Assembly: GCA_937879855.1 (NCBI GenBank)
Contig: CALFMO010000004.1
Location: forward strand, 1 to 64,000
Direction of reading: 5' to 3'
DNA length: 64,000 nucleotides
Source: an uncultured Acidobacteriaceae bacterium
GTDB taxonomy: Bacteria; Acidobacteriota; Terriglobia; Terriglobales; Acidobacteriaceae
Positions 15,523 through 25,242 of the stretch are shown here, one piece after another. The notes under the pieces are model-generated. The model had not been told where the DNA came from, ran no database searches, and saw nothing but the letters and a program-made list of their open reading frames with translations. Made by a program: the position numbers and the translations under genes. Each line of letters starts with the position of its first letter. Within the stretch, counting starts at the first letter, position 1.

Positions 15523-16632
15523 ATGGCAAACAAGTTTCGAGAATGCGTGTCAAGCGGGCTGTTAGCCGCGGGTTTGGCGGCTAGCGCGATTACGCTGGGG
15601 TGCTCGGGGAATGCAGGGCAGAATCCGCACGCGAGTGGTCCGGGGGCGATGCCAGTGAAAGTGCTGGAGGCGCGGGCGGTGCCGGTTGACGACGCGTCGG
15701 ACTACGTCGCGACACTGAAATCGCGGGACTCGGCGGTGATCATGCCGCAGGTCGAGGGGCAGATCACGCAGATTTTTGTGCATTCGGGTGACCGGGTTGC
15801 GGCGGGGCAACCACTCATCGAAATTGATCCGCTTAAGCAGCAGGCTACCTTGAAAAGCCAGGAGAGTGCGCGGGCCGCGCAGGAAGCGAATTTGGCTTGG
15901 GCGAAAAAACAGTATGACCGCACGGTCGGGCTTGCTTCGGCGGGGGTTGTGAGCAAACAGGATCTCGACCAGGCGAAGTCGACTTTGGACGCGGCGCAGG
16001 CGCAGATGGATGCGCTCGATGCGCAGGTGCACGAGCAGCAGGTGCAATTGCACTATTACAAAGTGGTGGCGCCGCGCGCCGGGGTGGTGGGAGATGTTCC
16101 GGTGCGGGTGGGAGACCGGGTGACGACCGGGACGCAGTTGACGACGGTCGATCAACCGGGAAGCCTGGAGGCTTACGTATATGTGCCGATTGAGCGCTCG
16201 TCGCAGCTCAAGATGAATTTGCCGGTGAAAGTGCTCGACAGCGAGGGCAAAGTGCTGGCCGATTCGCGGGTCAGCTTTATTTCGCCGCAAGTTGATACCA
16301 CGACACAGACGGTGCTGGTTAAGGCCCGCATAGCCAACGGGAACGATGCGTTGCGGCAATCGCAGTTCATTCGGGCGCGGGTCGTTTGGGGAACGCATAA
16401 GAGCCCGCAGGTCCCGATTCTTGCGGTGTCGCGATTGGCCGGACAGTATTTTGCATTCGTGGCTGAACCGCAGAACGGCGGCGCGTTCGTGGCCCGACAG
16501 AAGCCCTTGAAGATCGGGCAGACCGTGGGCAACGACTATGAGGTGCAGGGCGGCATCAGTCCCGGAGACAAGGTCATAATATCGGGGACGCAGTTCTTGC
16601 GGGACGGCGTGCCGGTGGTGCCAATGAGTTAG
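15523..16632 (+). CDS. RND efflux periplasmic adaptor (membrane fusion) lipoprotein
   Basis: Links an inner-membrane RND pump to an outer-membrane channel. The ATG at 15523 is preferred to 15472 because it places a lipoprotein signal at the start (MANKFRECVSS ... AITLGCSG, lipobox LGC), so the mature protein is lipid-anchored. A biotinyl-lipoyl-like half (VMPQVEGQITQIFVHSGDRV), a coiled-coil hairpin with the SKQDLDQAKSTLDAAQAQMD pattern, the second lipoyl half (YYKVVAPRAGVVGDVPV) and a beta-barrel follow. It is 151 bases before the pump gene on the same strand, so an AcrAB-type operon is likely. The substrate is unknown. Confidence 0.93.
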   Translation: MANKFRECVSSGLLAAGLAASAITLGCSGNAGQNPHASGPGAMPVKVLEARAVPVDDASDYVATLKSRDSAVIMPQVEGQITQIFVHSGDRVAAGQPLIEIDPLKQQATLKSQESARAAQEANLAWAKKQYDRTVGLASAGVVSKQDLDQAKSTLDAAQAQMDALDAQVHEQQVQLHYYKVVAPRAGVVGDVPVRVGDRVTTGTQLTTVDQPGSLEAYVYVPIERSSQLKMNLPVKVLDSEGKVLADSRVSFISPQVDTTTQTVLVKARIANGNDALRQSQFIRARVVWGTHKSPQVPILAVSRLAGQYFAFVAEPQNGGAFVARQKPLKIGQTVGNDYEVQGGISPGDKVIISGTQFLRDGVPVVPMS

Positions 16633-16690
16633 CTGCGTCGGGTACCGGCTCCGGATATTCAAGAACAATTTTGCGTTCTGCGGGTTACGG

Positions 16691-16776
16691 ACCGGAAGCC
16701 GGGTAGCGGGAACCGGAAGCCGTTTTCAATTACAGTTTTGATTTCATCATTGGCGGCGCTAGCCGCCGCACACGGG
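16691..16776. repeat. accggaagccggg repeat and short family B-like palindrome
   Basis: 16691-16720 has accggaagccggg and gggaaccggaagcc, matching a stretch within nrdJ; 16759-16776 is ttggcggcgctagccgcc, a compact palindrome. Both lie in the spacer of the efflux operon. Confidence 0.5.
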
Positions 16777-16783
16777 AATCTTC

Positions 16784-19700
16784 ATGTTTGTTGAGTTCTT
16801 CATTCGGCGTCCGGTGTTTGCCTCGGTGTGCGCGCTGTTAATTGTTCTGGCGGGCTCGGCAGTGTTGCCCACGCTGCCGATAGCGCAGTTTCCGACACTG
16901 GCGCCCCCGCAGGTGGGCGTTTCCAGCTTTTATATCGGGGCGAGCGCGCAAACGGTTGAAAGCGCGGTCACGATTCCCATCGAGCAGCAGATCAACGGGG
17001 CGGAAGGGATGAAGTACATCACTTCCACCAGCGGCAACGATGGAAGCAGCAGCGTAGTCGTGACGTTTGATTTGACCCGCAATCCGGATCTGGCCACCGT
17101 CGATATTCAGAACCGTGTGAACACGGCGCAGGGGCGCCTGCCCGTCGCGGTGAAATCCGTTGGAATTACGACGCAGAAGACATCGCAGAACTTCGTCTTC
17201 GGCTGCGCGATCATCTCGGACAACAGTAAATATTCCACGTTGTTCATGAGCAACTATCTCGACGTGTACGTGCGGGACGCGCTGAAGCGCATTCCGGGCG
17301 TCGCGGATGTCCTCATCTTTGGCGAACGCAAGTACTCGATGCGGTTGTGGCTTGACCCGGTGCGGCTGGCGGGACGCGGGCTTACGGCGCCGGATGTGGT
17401 GAGTGCGTTGTCGGAACAGAACGTGGAAGTGGCGGCCGGGCAGGTTGGCCAACAGCCGGCGATGTCGGGGCAGCAGTACCAGGTCAGCGTGCGGGCGGTG
17501 GGAAGGCTGAGCGAACCGGCGCAGTTCGACAACATCATTCTGAAAACGAATGCAGATGGAACGCTGGTCCGCCTGAAAGATGTGGGACGTGCGGAACTGG
17601 GCGCCGAAACCTACAGTTCCGACTTGCAATTCAACGGGCAGGACGCGGTGGGACTCGGAGTGACGCAGCTCTCCACCGCGAACGCGCTCGATGTGGACCG
17701 GAGGGCGATTGCGGAACTGGACCGGCTGTCGAAGAGCTTTCCTCCGGGCATGCATTACAGGCTGGCGTTCGACACGACGGACGCGGTGGGCGAATCGATC
17801 CGAGATGTGCTGTTTACGATCGGCTCGGCGATCCTGCTGGTTATTCTGGTGATCTTTATTTTTCTCGGCGACTGGAGGACGACGATGATTCACTTCATTG
17901 CCACTCCGGTTTCGCTTATCGGCACGTTCGTGTTTGTGAAGTTGCTCGGCTTTTCCGTCAATACGCTGACGCTGTTCGGCATCACGCTTGCGACCGGACT
18001 GGTGGTCGACGACGCTATTGTCGTCATTGAGAATATTGAGCGCCATATTGCTGAGGGTGAACACGATTCGCACAAAGCGGCAGCAGCAGCGACTGGCGAG
18101 ATTACCAGCGCGGTGATTGCCACTTCCCTGGTACTAGTTGCCGTGTTTGTGCCGGTTGCGTTTTTCCCCGGGACGACCGGCATTTTGTTTCGCCAGTTTG
18201 CGCTGACCATCGCATTCTCTATCGCTATTTCAGCTTTCAACGCACTCACATTGGCTCCGGTGCTGGGGGCGATTCTTCTGAGCGGCGGCATCCGGAAAAA
18301 GTGGTGGTGGCTGCAAAAGTTTGACGATGGCGTGGTTGCCATGACCCGCGGGTACCGTGCCGTGCTGCATCACGTATTGGATTACAAAGTGGCGATGGCC
18401 GTGTTGTTTTTCGTCGGACTCGGGCTCACTTATTTCGTGTTTACGCGCGTGCCAACCGGGTTTGTGCCAAACGAGGACCAGGGATATTTCATCATCGTGA
18501 TTCAGGCGCCGTCGGGAGCGTCGCTGGAATATACGAAAGGAATTGGGAGGCAGGTTGCGAACTTGCTGGCGGATGTGCCGGAGACGGAAGGAACGTTTTC
18601 GGTTGCCGGCTTCAGTTTTGCGGGAGCAGCCGCGAATCAAGGAATCATTTTTGTTCCGTTGAAGCCTTATTCGCAACGGAAAGGGGAGGCGCACAGCGCA
18701 TCGGCGATTCTGCGCCGCATTGCACCGCGGATGTTCGCTGTATCGGGAGCAATCGTGTTTCCGACGCTACCGCCGCCGATTCAGGGACTGGGGCAGTTTG
18801 GCGGCTTCCAGTTTGTGGTGCAGGATCTGGCGGCGCACAAACTCGAGGAATTAGCCAGCACGACGCAAGGGCTGATACAGCAGGCGTCGCAGCGCAAAGA
18901 TTTGACGCGACTGTTCACTTCATTTACGGCGAACGATCCGCAATACCTGGTGACCATCGATCGCGAGAAGGCGAAGAGCCTGCATGTGCCGCTTTCGCAG
19001 ATCACGGATACGCTGGGCGTATATATGGGCTCGGCGTATGTCAACGATTTCGATTTCAACAACCGCTCGTATCGCGTGTACGTGCAGGCCGACAAGCAAT
19101 TCCGCGCGCAGGCGGAGGACATGAAGCGGTTCTACGTGCGCTCTGACAGCGGGGCGATGGTGCCGCTCGACAATTTGATCAGCATTGAGCAGACGACTAC
19201 GCCGCAGGTGATCAGTCACTACAACCTGTTCCGGTCGGCAGAGATCGACGGCTCACCGGCGCCGGGATATAGCTCGGGGCAGGCGATTGCAACGATGGAA
19301 GATCTGGCCAAGCAGATGCCGCAGGGATTTTCTTACAGTTGGACGGGGCTGTCGCTGGAGGAATTGCAGGCAGGAGGAACGTCGCTGATTTTGTTTGGGT
19401 TGGGCACGCTGGTGGTGTATCTGACGCTGTCGGCGCAGTATGAAAGTTTTGTGCTGCCCTTTATTGTGTTGCTTGCTGTGCCGATGGCGCTGCTGGGAGC
19501 CTTAAGCGCGCAGTGGATTCGCGGGTTGCAGAATGATGTGTTCTGCCAGGTAGGACTGGTGATGCTGGTCGGGCTTGCGAGCAAGAATGCGATTCTCATT
19601 GTGGAGTTTGCGGAACAGTTGCGCGAGCGTGGCGTGCCGCTGGTGGAATCGGCGATACAGGCCGCGACGATCCGCCTGCGCCCCATTCTGATGACTTCGC

Positions 19701-19894
19701 TGGCATTCATTCTTGGCGTGGTGCCGCTGGTGGTGGCGACGGGCGCGGGCGAGAACGGACGGCATTCGGTGGGCACGACGGTGTTTGGCGGGATGATTAT
19801 GTCGACGGTGTTGAATCTGTTTTTTATTCCGGTGTTGTATTTGATTATTGAGGGATGGCGAGAACACGGGAAAGGGCAGGTTACGCATCGGTAG
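16784..19894 (+). CDS. RND multidrug efflux pump, inner-membrane subunit (HAE1 family)
   Basis: A proton-driven exporter of 1036 residues, the normal length for AcrB/MexB-like proteins. It starts with MFVEFFIRRPVFASVCALL, has the large periplasmic loops after helices 1 and 7, and the helix 4 proton-relay region GLVVDDAIVVIENIERH with the two adjacent aspartates. The second half repeats the fold (LVGLASKNAILIVEFAEQLRE). It follows the adaptor gene; no outer-membrane channel or regulator lies next to it, so the pump probably borrows a TolC-like channel. Substrate specificity cannot be read from the sequence. Confidence 0.96.
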   Translation: MFVEFFIRRPVFASVCALLIVLAGSAVLPTLPIAQFPTLAPPQVGVSSFYIGASAQTVESAVTIPIEQQINGAEGMKYITSTSGNDGSSSVVVTFDLTRNPDLATVDIQNRVNTAQGRLPVAVKSVGITTQKTSQNFVFGCAIISDNSKYSTLFMSNYLDVYVRDALKRIPGVADVLIFGERKYSMRLWLDPVRLAGRGLTAPDVVSALSEQNVEVAAGQVGQQPAMSGQQYQVSVRAVGRLSEPAQFDNIILKTNADGTLVRLKDVGRAELGAETYSSDLQFNGQDAVGLGVTQLSTANALDVDRRAIAELDRLSKSFPPGMHYRLAFDTTDAVGESIRDVLFTIGSAILLVILVIFIFLGDWRTTMIHFIATPVSLIGTFVFVKLLGFSVNTLTLFGITLATGLVVDDAIVVIENIERHIAEGEHDSHKAAAAATGEITSAVIATSLVLVAVFVPVAFFPGTTGILFRQFALTIAFSIAISAFNALTLAPVLGAILLSGGIRKKWWWLQKFDDGVVAMTRGYRAVLHHVLDYKVAMAVLFFVGLGLTYFVFTRVPTGFVPNEDQGYFIIVIQAPSGASLEYTKGIGRQVANLLADVPETEGTFSVAGFSFAGAAANQGIIFVPLKPYSQRKGEAHSASAILRRIAPRMFAVSGAIVFPTLPPPIQGLGQFGGFQFVVQDLAAHKLEELASTTQGLIQQASQRKDLTRLFTSFTANDPQYLVTIDREKAKSLHVPLSQITDTLGVYMGSAYVNDFDFNNRSYRVYVQADKQFRAQAEDMKRFYVRSDSGAMVPLDNLISIEQTTTPQVISHYNLFRSAEIDGSPAPGYSSGQAIATMEDLAKQMPQGFSYSWTGLSLEELQAGGTSLILFGLGTLVVYLTLSAQYESFVLPFIVLLAVPMALLGALSAQWIRGLQNDVFCQVGLVMLVGLASKNAILIVEFAEQLRERGVPLVESAIQAATIRLRPILMTSLAFILGVVPLVVATGAGENGRHSVGTTVFGGMIMSTVLNLFFIPVLYLIIEGWREHGKGQVTHR

Positions 19895-19952
19895 GGCTTC
19901 TCTTGTCCCTGCGGGGCTGGTTGTCGGCGGTCGGGTTTTTCCAGACGGCTTC

Positions 19953-20456
19953 TTATGCGGCGGTTTCGCGGGTGGGCTTTACTTTTCTGGACCTGCGTCT
20001 GCGGGCGGCGGATTTCTGTTTTATCTTGCCTTTTTCGCGGCGGCGCATTTTGGCCATCCATTCTCTCGAATACATAGTGCCGCGGCATTTGGGTGAGCCG
20101 CAGTGGCAGGGGGCGGGTTCTTCGTCGTCGTACAGGTTGTAGTCCCAGACGAGCTCCTCGCCAGCGGCGATGTCGCGGATCGCGAAGAGCCAGACACGGC
20201 CCTTGATCTCGTCGACCTCGCAGTTCGGATCGCAGGAATGATTCAAGTAGGCGCCGAGTCCGTGGCCGTCGATGATGGTTTTGCCATCATCGAGCCCGTA
20301 GAGGTAAGTGCGGGAGATGCCGTCGTAGCGGCGGTCGGCTTCCTCGACAGTAATGCGTTCGCCGGCATACTCGACTACACGCGTCCCTTTGCGAATCGCC
20401 TTCGTGGTGTAGACGCCGACAGAATGAATGGGCGAAGGGCGGACGACCAGAGGCAT
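19953..20456 (-). CDS. SET-domain protein lysine methyltransferase
   Basis: A 167-residue protein that is almost entirely a SET domain: the opening HSVGVYTTKAIRKGTRVVEY, YLNHSCDPNCE (N72-C75) for S-adenosylmethionine binding, ELVWDYNLYD with the catalytic-region tyrosine Y106, and a post-SET zinc motif CHCGSPKC (C117, C119, C124). The last 35 residues are strongly basic (RRRR, KGKIKQK), suggesting nucleic-acid or ribosome contact. SET enzymes modify lysines of histones in eukaryotes; bacterial targets are poorly known. It converges with the RND pump gene (58-base gap). Confidence 0.9.
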   Translation of the reverse strand: MPLVVRPSPIHSVGVYTTKAIRKGTRVVEYAGERITVEEADRRYDGISRTYLYGLDDGKTIIDGHGLGAYLNHSCDPNCEVDEIKGRVWLFAIRDIAAGEELVWDYNLYDDEEPAPCHCGSPKCRGTMYSREWMAKMRRREKGKIKQKSAARRRRSRKVKPTRETAA

Positions 20457-20548
20457 GAACTAATTTCGCATGAACGGGTGGGTTTGGGGAATCCAGAAAA
20501 TCGGGTAATTTGAGTTCGGTTGTTCCGTTGGACTGTGGCAGATCTGTT

Positions 20549-20576
20549 CTGACCGCCGAGGCGGCTGTCGCCACGC
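20549..20576 (-). repeat. Dispersed palindrome family A, diverged copy
   Basis: Core gaccgccgaggcggctgtc, matching the family A core at most positions; lies in the gap between two leftward genes. Confidence 0.65.
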
Positions 20577-20579
20577 GAT

Positions 20580-21143
20580 TTAGGGATCGTAGACCGCGCT
20601 TCCGAAGCCCTGTTTGCGGGCGGCTTCCTGCAATTCTTCCAGCATTTTTTGACGCTGCTCGAGTTTCGCCTTCATCGACTCAAGTTGCGCTTCCTTTGCG
20701 CTCTGGCGTTCGTTGCTCTGGGCGCAGTCGGCAAGGCAGATTTCGTGATATTGGAGAGCCTCGCTGAGGCGGTCGATCTGACGCTGCTGGGAAGTCAGCG
20801 CATTCTTTTGCGCCTGAATTAAGGTCTTCCATTGTTCCGCGGAAAGTTTCCGGGTGCCGGTGCCTGGCGTGTAGCCCGGCACTTCAGAATCGGGGCGGCT
20901 CGGGGAAGGCAGGGTCGATCCCTCCTGCTCGGGAATGTCTTCGTTGGTAACGACCTTTTTCGGCGACTTGGCCGTTTGAATTGAATTCGAGGAAGTGGGG
21001 GCATCCTTGGCATTCGCATCGTTCTGCTGTTTTTGAAGGCGCGCCTTGCGTGCCACGTCTCCCAGAGATTGCGAGTCCTGAGCGCAGAGCACGGATGTGA
21101 AAACCGCGACCGCAATTAAAACCACGATCTTGGGCGTCCGCAT
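20580..21143 (-). CDS. Secreted coiled-coil protein of unknown function (187 aa)
   Basis: Not recognised as a named family. A signal peptide (MRTPKIVVLIAVAVFTSVLCAQ) is followed by QSLGDVARKARLQKQ, a Pro/Ser-rich low-complexity stretch, and a C-terminal coiled coil of about 75 residues (QKNALTSQQRQIDRLSEALQ ... LEQRQKMLEELQEAARKQG). A Cys pair, EICLADCA, breaks the coil. The arrangement suggests an envelope protein with a helical assembly domain. I believe similar small secreted proteins are common in Acidobacteria, from memory only. Confidence 0.75.
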   Translation of the reverse strand: MRTPKIVVLIAVAVFTSVLCAQDSQSLGDVARKARLQKQQNDANAKDAPTSSNSIQTAKSPKKVVTNEDIPEQEGSTLPSPSRPDSEVPGYTPGTGTRKLSAEQWKTLIQAQKNALTSQQRQIDRLSEALQYHEICLADCAQSNERQSAKEAQLESMKAKLEQRQKMLEELQEAARKQGFGSAVYDP

Positions 21144-21308
21144 GGAGAAAGCCTTGAGAAGCGAATTACGGTAACCCGCTCAGGCTATGTTATCCGCCGC
21201 GGTGGGACCATCCGAGATTACTTTCGTACACGCGCTGGCGGGCGAAGTTCAGGCTTCAGCCTCATTCACGCGAATTCTATCGGATATGCAAAGAGCTTTT
21301 ATCCACTG

Positions 21309-21342
21309 AGTTCGCGGAGAGAACGCGGAGGACCGCAGAGAC
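21309..21342. repeat. Degenerate family E repeat
   Basis: Reads gttcgcggagagaacgcgga then ggaccgcagag; a G-rich variant of the aaccacagagg family, in the gap between two minus-strand genes. Confidence 0.4.
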
Positions 21343-21367
21343 CGGCTCACGGCGACGTTGCAGAACG

Positions 21368-22405
21368 CTACACCAAGTTGGCAATCAGCGAGTCCAGTTT
21401 TTCGAGCAGGGCTGCGTTGCCCTGGCGGGGATAGTTTTTCAGCGCCTCCTCATAGTGCGGCAGGTTGTAAAGAAAAGAGTCGACACGCTCTTTGTTCAAT
21501 TCTTCCCAGTAGGCGCCGTAGCCGGACTTTTCCAGCCAATAAGCGTTGAAAATCTGCTCGAACTGGTGGCTTACGGGAACGGCCAGGTAAGGCTTACCCA
21601 GGTGCAGGGCCTCGGTGACCAGTGAAAATCCTGAGTTGGCGACGATGGCGCGGGCGCTAGTGAGGTCGGCGAAGAAGCCGTCGACAGAAGGCTTCTTATA
21701 AAGGATATTTCCTGCTTCTCCCTGGCGGCCGAAGCCATAGGCGATGAAGCGGCAGCGGACCGACGCCAACAACTTTGCGAGGGCGGGGGCGGGCGATGTG
21801 ACGTAGACCAGAACGTGATCGCCCTGAGTGGGAGTGGCGTTTAAGATTTCCTGGCGCAGCAGCGGGGGAAAGAGGAACGTGTTGCGCTTGCGAATTGGCG
21901 CCGTGAAAAACGAAATTACGAGGTAGGCATTGGCGTGCGGTGTCATCAAGCGGGTGACAAGCTTGGCGGCAGCGGCGTCCCCACGGTACTTCCTGGGATA
22001 GGATACGACCGTGTTGGTGAGGCAGTGCTGGTTATCGATGGAGATGACCGGAAGGCGCTTCTTGTGTCCGACGTGACAAGTCAGCGGCTCGAAGTCGGTA
22101 ATGATCAGGTCAGTCTTCCAATCTTCGACTAGGTCCTTCAGCTGGGATAGACTCTTCGCGGCTTGCGGGACCGTGAACAGGTTCTTGGCGATGGTTCGCT
22201 TGTAGCGCACACGATTGTTTACGTAGGCGAAGCGGAAGCCGTAGATCTCCGTAACCTCGAAGTGCGGCTTGAGATTTTGCAGGCCGCGGTCGAAAGATGC
22301 GACGTGAACGGAGTGTCCCTGGGCGACGAGATGAGAGAGGACTTCTTTGGCGCGGGTGGAATGGCCTGCGCCTTCGCCGTTCACTCCGTAGAGGATGTTG
22401 GCCAT
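21368..22405 (-). CDS. Glycosyltransferase of the MJ1255/MGT-like family
   Basis: A 345-residue GT-B fold enzyme. The N-terminal half opens with ILYGVNGEGAGHSTRAKEVL, a glycine-rich acceptor-side loop typical of MurG-like and MJ1255-like transferases. The C-terminal half carries the nucleotide-sugar site as IVANSGFSLVTEALHLGKP followed by VSHQFEQIFNAYWLEKSGYG, the HQ-E pattern of UDP-sugar enzymes. No signal peptide or helix, so cytoplasmic or membrane-peripheral. The sugar and acceptor are unknown. It stands alone, transcribed leftward with no strong ribosome site at the ATG. Confidence 0.82.
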   Translation of the reverse strand: MANILYGVNGEGAGHSTRAKEVLSHLVAQGHSVHVASFDRGLQNLKPHFEVTEIYGFRFAYVNNRVRYKRTIAKNLFTVPQAAKSLSQLKDLVEDWKTDLIITDFEPLTCHVGHKKRLPVISIDNQHCLTNTVVSYPRKYRGDAAAAKLVTRLMTPHANAYLVISFFTAPIRKRNTFLFPPLLRQEILNATPTQGDHVLVYVTSPAPALAKLLASVRCRFIAYGFGRQGEAGNILYKKPSVDGFFADLTSARAIVANSGFSLVTEALHLGKPYLAVPVSHQFEQIFNAYWLEKSGYGAYWEELNKERVDSFLYNLPHYEEALKNYPRQGNAALLEKLDSLIANLV

Positions 22406-22480
22406 GCGTGAAGGGCGAGTATACCAGTGGGAGCGATGATTCCCTGGCAGGGGCGCCGCTTCACGTCGGCAACAGCAACG

Positions 22481-24952
22481 CTACTGCTGCTGGGCAGTTA
22501 ACATGGGAAGGGTTACGGTCGCAACGGCGTCAGGGTGGTCACGAAGTTTAATGTAGAGCATTTTTCCCTTGGGGGTTGGAATCGCCAGGGCATCATCGAC
22601 AAAACCTTCGGGAACCGTAACTGGATTGGCAAAGTCTGCATCGGCACTCACCGAGTCGAGCAAGAAAAGTTTATCGCCGTTGAGAGTGCACTGCTTTTCG
22701 GGCACGCAACGAACTTCCTTGAGCACCGGGATGCGCACCACATCGACCAACGGCTTCCAATCTCCGTTGGTGCCGTCGGCTGCGACGGGACGGAACTTCA
22801 AAGGTCCGAACGCCGAAGGGCCAAGGAGTTTCATGGGGTTAAGAACCGCAAACAGCGTCTTCGCATCCTGCAGCGTGAGATTGCCATCTTTAAAAGACAG
22901 CAGCACGCGGAAAGACTCATCGGCAGTTGCGACTTCGATCTTTTCGGTGGAGGAAAAGGTCTCCGGCATCAACGCTTTGAGGAAGAAATTCAGACGGCCG
23001 TCCTGCGGCAATTCGTTCTCACTCCCGAGATGGACGTTAGACGGAAACGAAGTCTGGTCCAGTTGCACGCTCTCACTGAGCACGCTGACCGCCGGGCGCG
23101 GGGACTCGACCTCCGATTTGAGGTCGAGAACTCGGCCATCTTTGAGGGTGGCGCGAACCACGATGGAATCTCCGGAATGCAGCTTGGTCTTAGCGGCTGT
23201 GTCGGAAGTGGTGAGCTTAAGTTCATCCTGCTGGTGGGCGCGAGTAAGGCCATCCGGAATGAGGCGAAGGCCGTTTACCTCGATGCTATCGACTTGATCC
23301 AGGCGCGTGCCTTTGAGAATGCCGTCGGAGTCTCCGGCGTGGATGCTGAAACTGTCGAGGCGGCCGGCTTCGGCGTAAGTGTGAAGCGCAACCTCGTCGG
23401 GGTCGTGCAGCCCAAGTTTGCTGATCAACATGGTGACCGATCCAGCGTCGGCTTTCTGCAGCGGAACTTTCACTTCAAGTTCGTCGGGCTTGGGACTCTT
23501 CCACTCGGTATCGATTAGCTTTCCCTGCTCGTCTTTGAGCTTCACATCGCTCACACAGCATGCCGCCGGAGACTGCAAATGGAGGGTATCTTCGCGGCCG
23601 ACGATCAGCGCGCTGGCATCTTTAGAAGCGACAACCCATTGTGTGGGCTTTGACGTGCGCAACCGGTAGTGCGGTCCATCGAAGGGATGAAAGCCCCAGG
23701 ATGCGTGGAGGGTTCCGGTGACTTCACCGTCGAGGTTCGCGGATTGGAGGGCTTGCGTCTCGATCAGGAATCCGCCTTGCAGAGGGTCTGGCTTTGCGGG
23801 GAGATCGATGCCAGGGCCCGACTTAGCTTCGACATGGAGAACGAAGTTGTGTGCGAGATCGGTGGCGAAGACCAAGGGAGCGCCTTCCGCCGGAAGGAGA
23901 AGCGAAGGGCGGCCCGCACAAAATACTTGCGCCGGATCGAGCGCGCGCAACGGCGGAGCGGGAGCGGGGTGAACCGGCGGCAAGCCGATCACGATCACAG
24001 ACTTCGGATTGCGGAAAGACGGAGGATTGTTGAGCCGCAGATTAAGCTCGTCCTTTTTAGGCAAGGCGAGCGCGGGGATGTACTGATACTGCGCGGTGTG
24101 GGCTGTGGCTAAAATGCGGGCGACATCGACGACGGCCCCGACGTAAGGACTGTAGTAGCCGCTGTGAGCGTTGGGAGTAGCCGTGATCTGCGCGAGCAGG
24201 TCAGTGGATGGACCTGAGGTCAAAGTCGCGACCATAGTCTGGCTGTGCGCGTCGTCGAGGACCAATTGATCGGTATTCTGAGTGAGGCACGGTGCCTGCT
24301 GCGCGGTCGGCTTGTCGAAGCACTGCTGATCGAGGCGAATGTTCAGACTGCGGGCTAATAGTGTGGTGCGCGCCTTCAACTGGTCGGGGTCGCTGGCAGA
24401 AATTTCGCGAACCGCATCGAGATACTTATCCAGGCGAGAGCGGTCGAGACTGGCTTGCACCAAATCCTGCGCGGCACGGACAAAGGCACCTGGCTTTCCG
24501 CGAACGGCGGCGCGAAGAGTGCTAAAGGCGCCGCCGGTTTCCGGAGCCAAGAAAACGAGAGCCTCCTCGGCTTCTTCCGGAACGGTAACGAAGACGCCTT
24601 CCTCATGGACAGGTCTGGTCCAGGTTTCCACGCGGGTAAACCAGGAATCTGGAGGAGGGTTAGTGGCGCCGCGCAGAAAAACTACGACCATCAGATAGCG
24701 CACCGACTGACTATCCGGCAGATCGGGATGCACCCACAGCCGGTCTGCAGCCTGGAGATTGGGGACTTGCGCGATGGGCAGGGTCACTCCGGCACGTTGC
24801 ACCCGAACGTCGACCTTTGGGCCGATGAGGTCAAAGGCGGCGTTGTCGGCGCGGGCGGCTGCGGCCACGGCGAGAATCAGGAAAACGAGCGGAAGCGCCG
24901 TCCGACGGGCGGTGTGGGGAGCTTTATCCTGGGTGATTGCAGGGAAACGCAA
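22481..24952 (-). CDS. Large secreted protein of unknown function (823 aa)
   Basis: No family recognised. The reading frame starts at a TTG (24952), since an in-frame TAA lies just upstream and no ATG precedes the signal sequence (TALPLVFLILAVAAAARA); the exact start is uncertain and no clear ribosome site is seen. The mature protein is beta-rich and soluble-looking, with repeated short strands, a pair of adjacent Cys (AACCVS) and a further CVPEKQC; no enzyme motif or C-terminal anchor stands out. The beta-strand pattern suggests several immunoglobulin-like modules, which is inference. Confidence 0.7.
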   Translation of the reverse strand: MRFPAITQDKAPHTARRTALPLVFLILAVAAAARADNAAFDLIGPKVDVRVQRAGVTLPIAQVPNLQAADRLWVHPDLPDSQSVRYLMVVVFLRGATNPPPDSWFTRVETWTRPVHEEGVFVTVPEEAEEALVFLAPETGGAFSTLRAAVRGKPGAFVRAAQDLVQASLDRSRLDKYLDAVREISASDPDQLKARTTLLARSLNIRLDQQCFDKPTAQQAPCLTQNTDQLVLDDAHSQTMVATLTSGPSTDLLAQITATPNAHSGYYSPYVGAVVDVARILATAHTAQYQYIPALALPKKDELNLRLNNPPSFRNPKSVIVIGLPPVHPAPAPPLRALDPAQVFCAGRPSLLLPAEGAPLVFATDLAHNFVLHVEAKSGPGIDLPAKPDPLQGGFLIETQALQSANLDGEVTGTLHASWGFHPFDGPHYRLRTSKPTQWVVASKDASALIVGREDTLHLQSPAACCVSDVKLKDEQGKLIDTEWKSPKPDELEVKVPLQKADAGSVTMLISKLGLHDPDEVALHTYAEAGRLDSFSIHAGDSDGILKGTRLDQVDSIEVNGLRLIPDGLTRAHQQDELKLTTSDTAAKTKLHSGDSIVVRATLKDGRVLDLKSEVESPRPAVSVLSESVQLDQTSFPSNVHLGSENELPQDGRLNFFLKALMPETFSSTEKIEVATADESFRVLLSFKDGNLTLQDAKTLFAVLNPMKLLGPSAFGPLKFRPVAADGTNGDWKPLVDVVRIPVLKEVRCVPEKQCTLNGDKLFLLDSVSADADFANPVTVPEGFVDDALAIPTPKGKMLYIKLRDHPDAVATVTLPMLTAQQQ

Positions 24953-25242
24953 GGAATTATTTTAACTGATTTGCCGCTGGACGTAGAACTCGATGGGCTG
25001 CAGCCGCAAATGGAAAAAAACAGCCGCAAAACAAAACGCCCTAGACTCGGTTAAGAGTCGTAGGACGTTTGTTGATCAGCCCTCCCCCAAGTGCTGCTCA
25101 AGCAGGAGAATAGGTCTTGACGGGGGAAATGAAAATGGCCCGAGAGTGCTATAACTTGGCACCTGCGGGCGGCAGCAAATTTTCGAACGGCAGCACTAGC
25201 GGCCTGCGACAAAACAGCGGCGACTCGCTGACGAGCTAAAAA

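Noticed and set aside
16838..18073. 411-residue minus-strand frame within the RND pump gene
   Set aside because: His/Arg-rich antisense shadow of a high-GC gene; the plus-strand RND pump is unambiguous.
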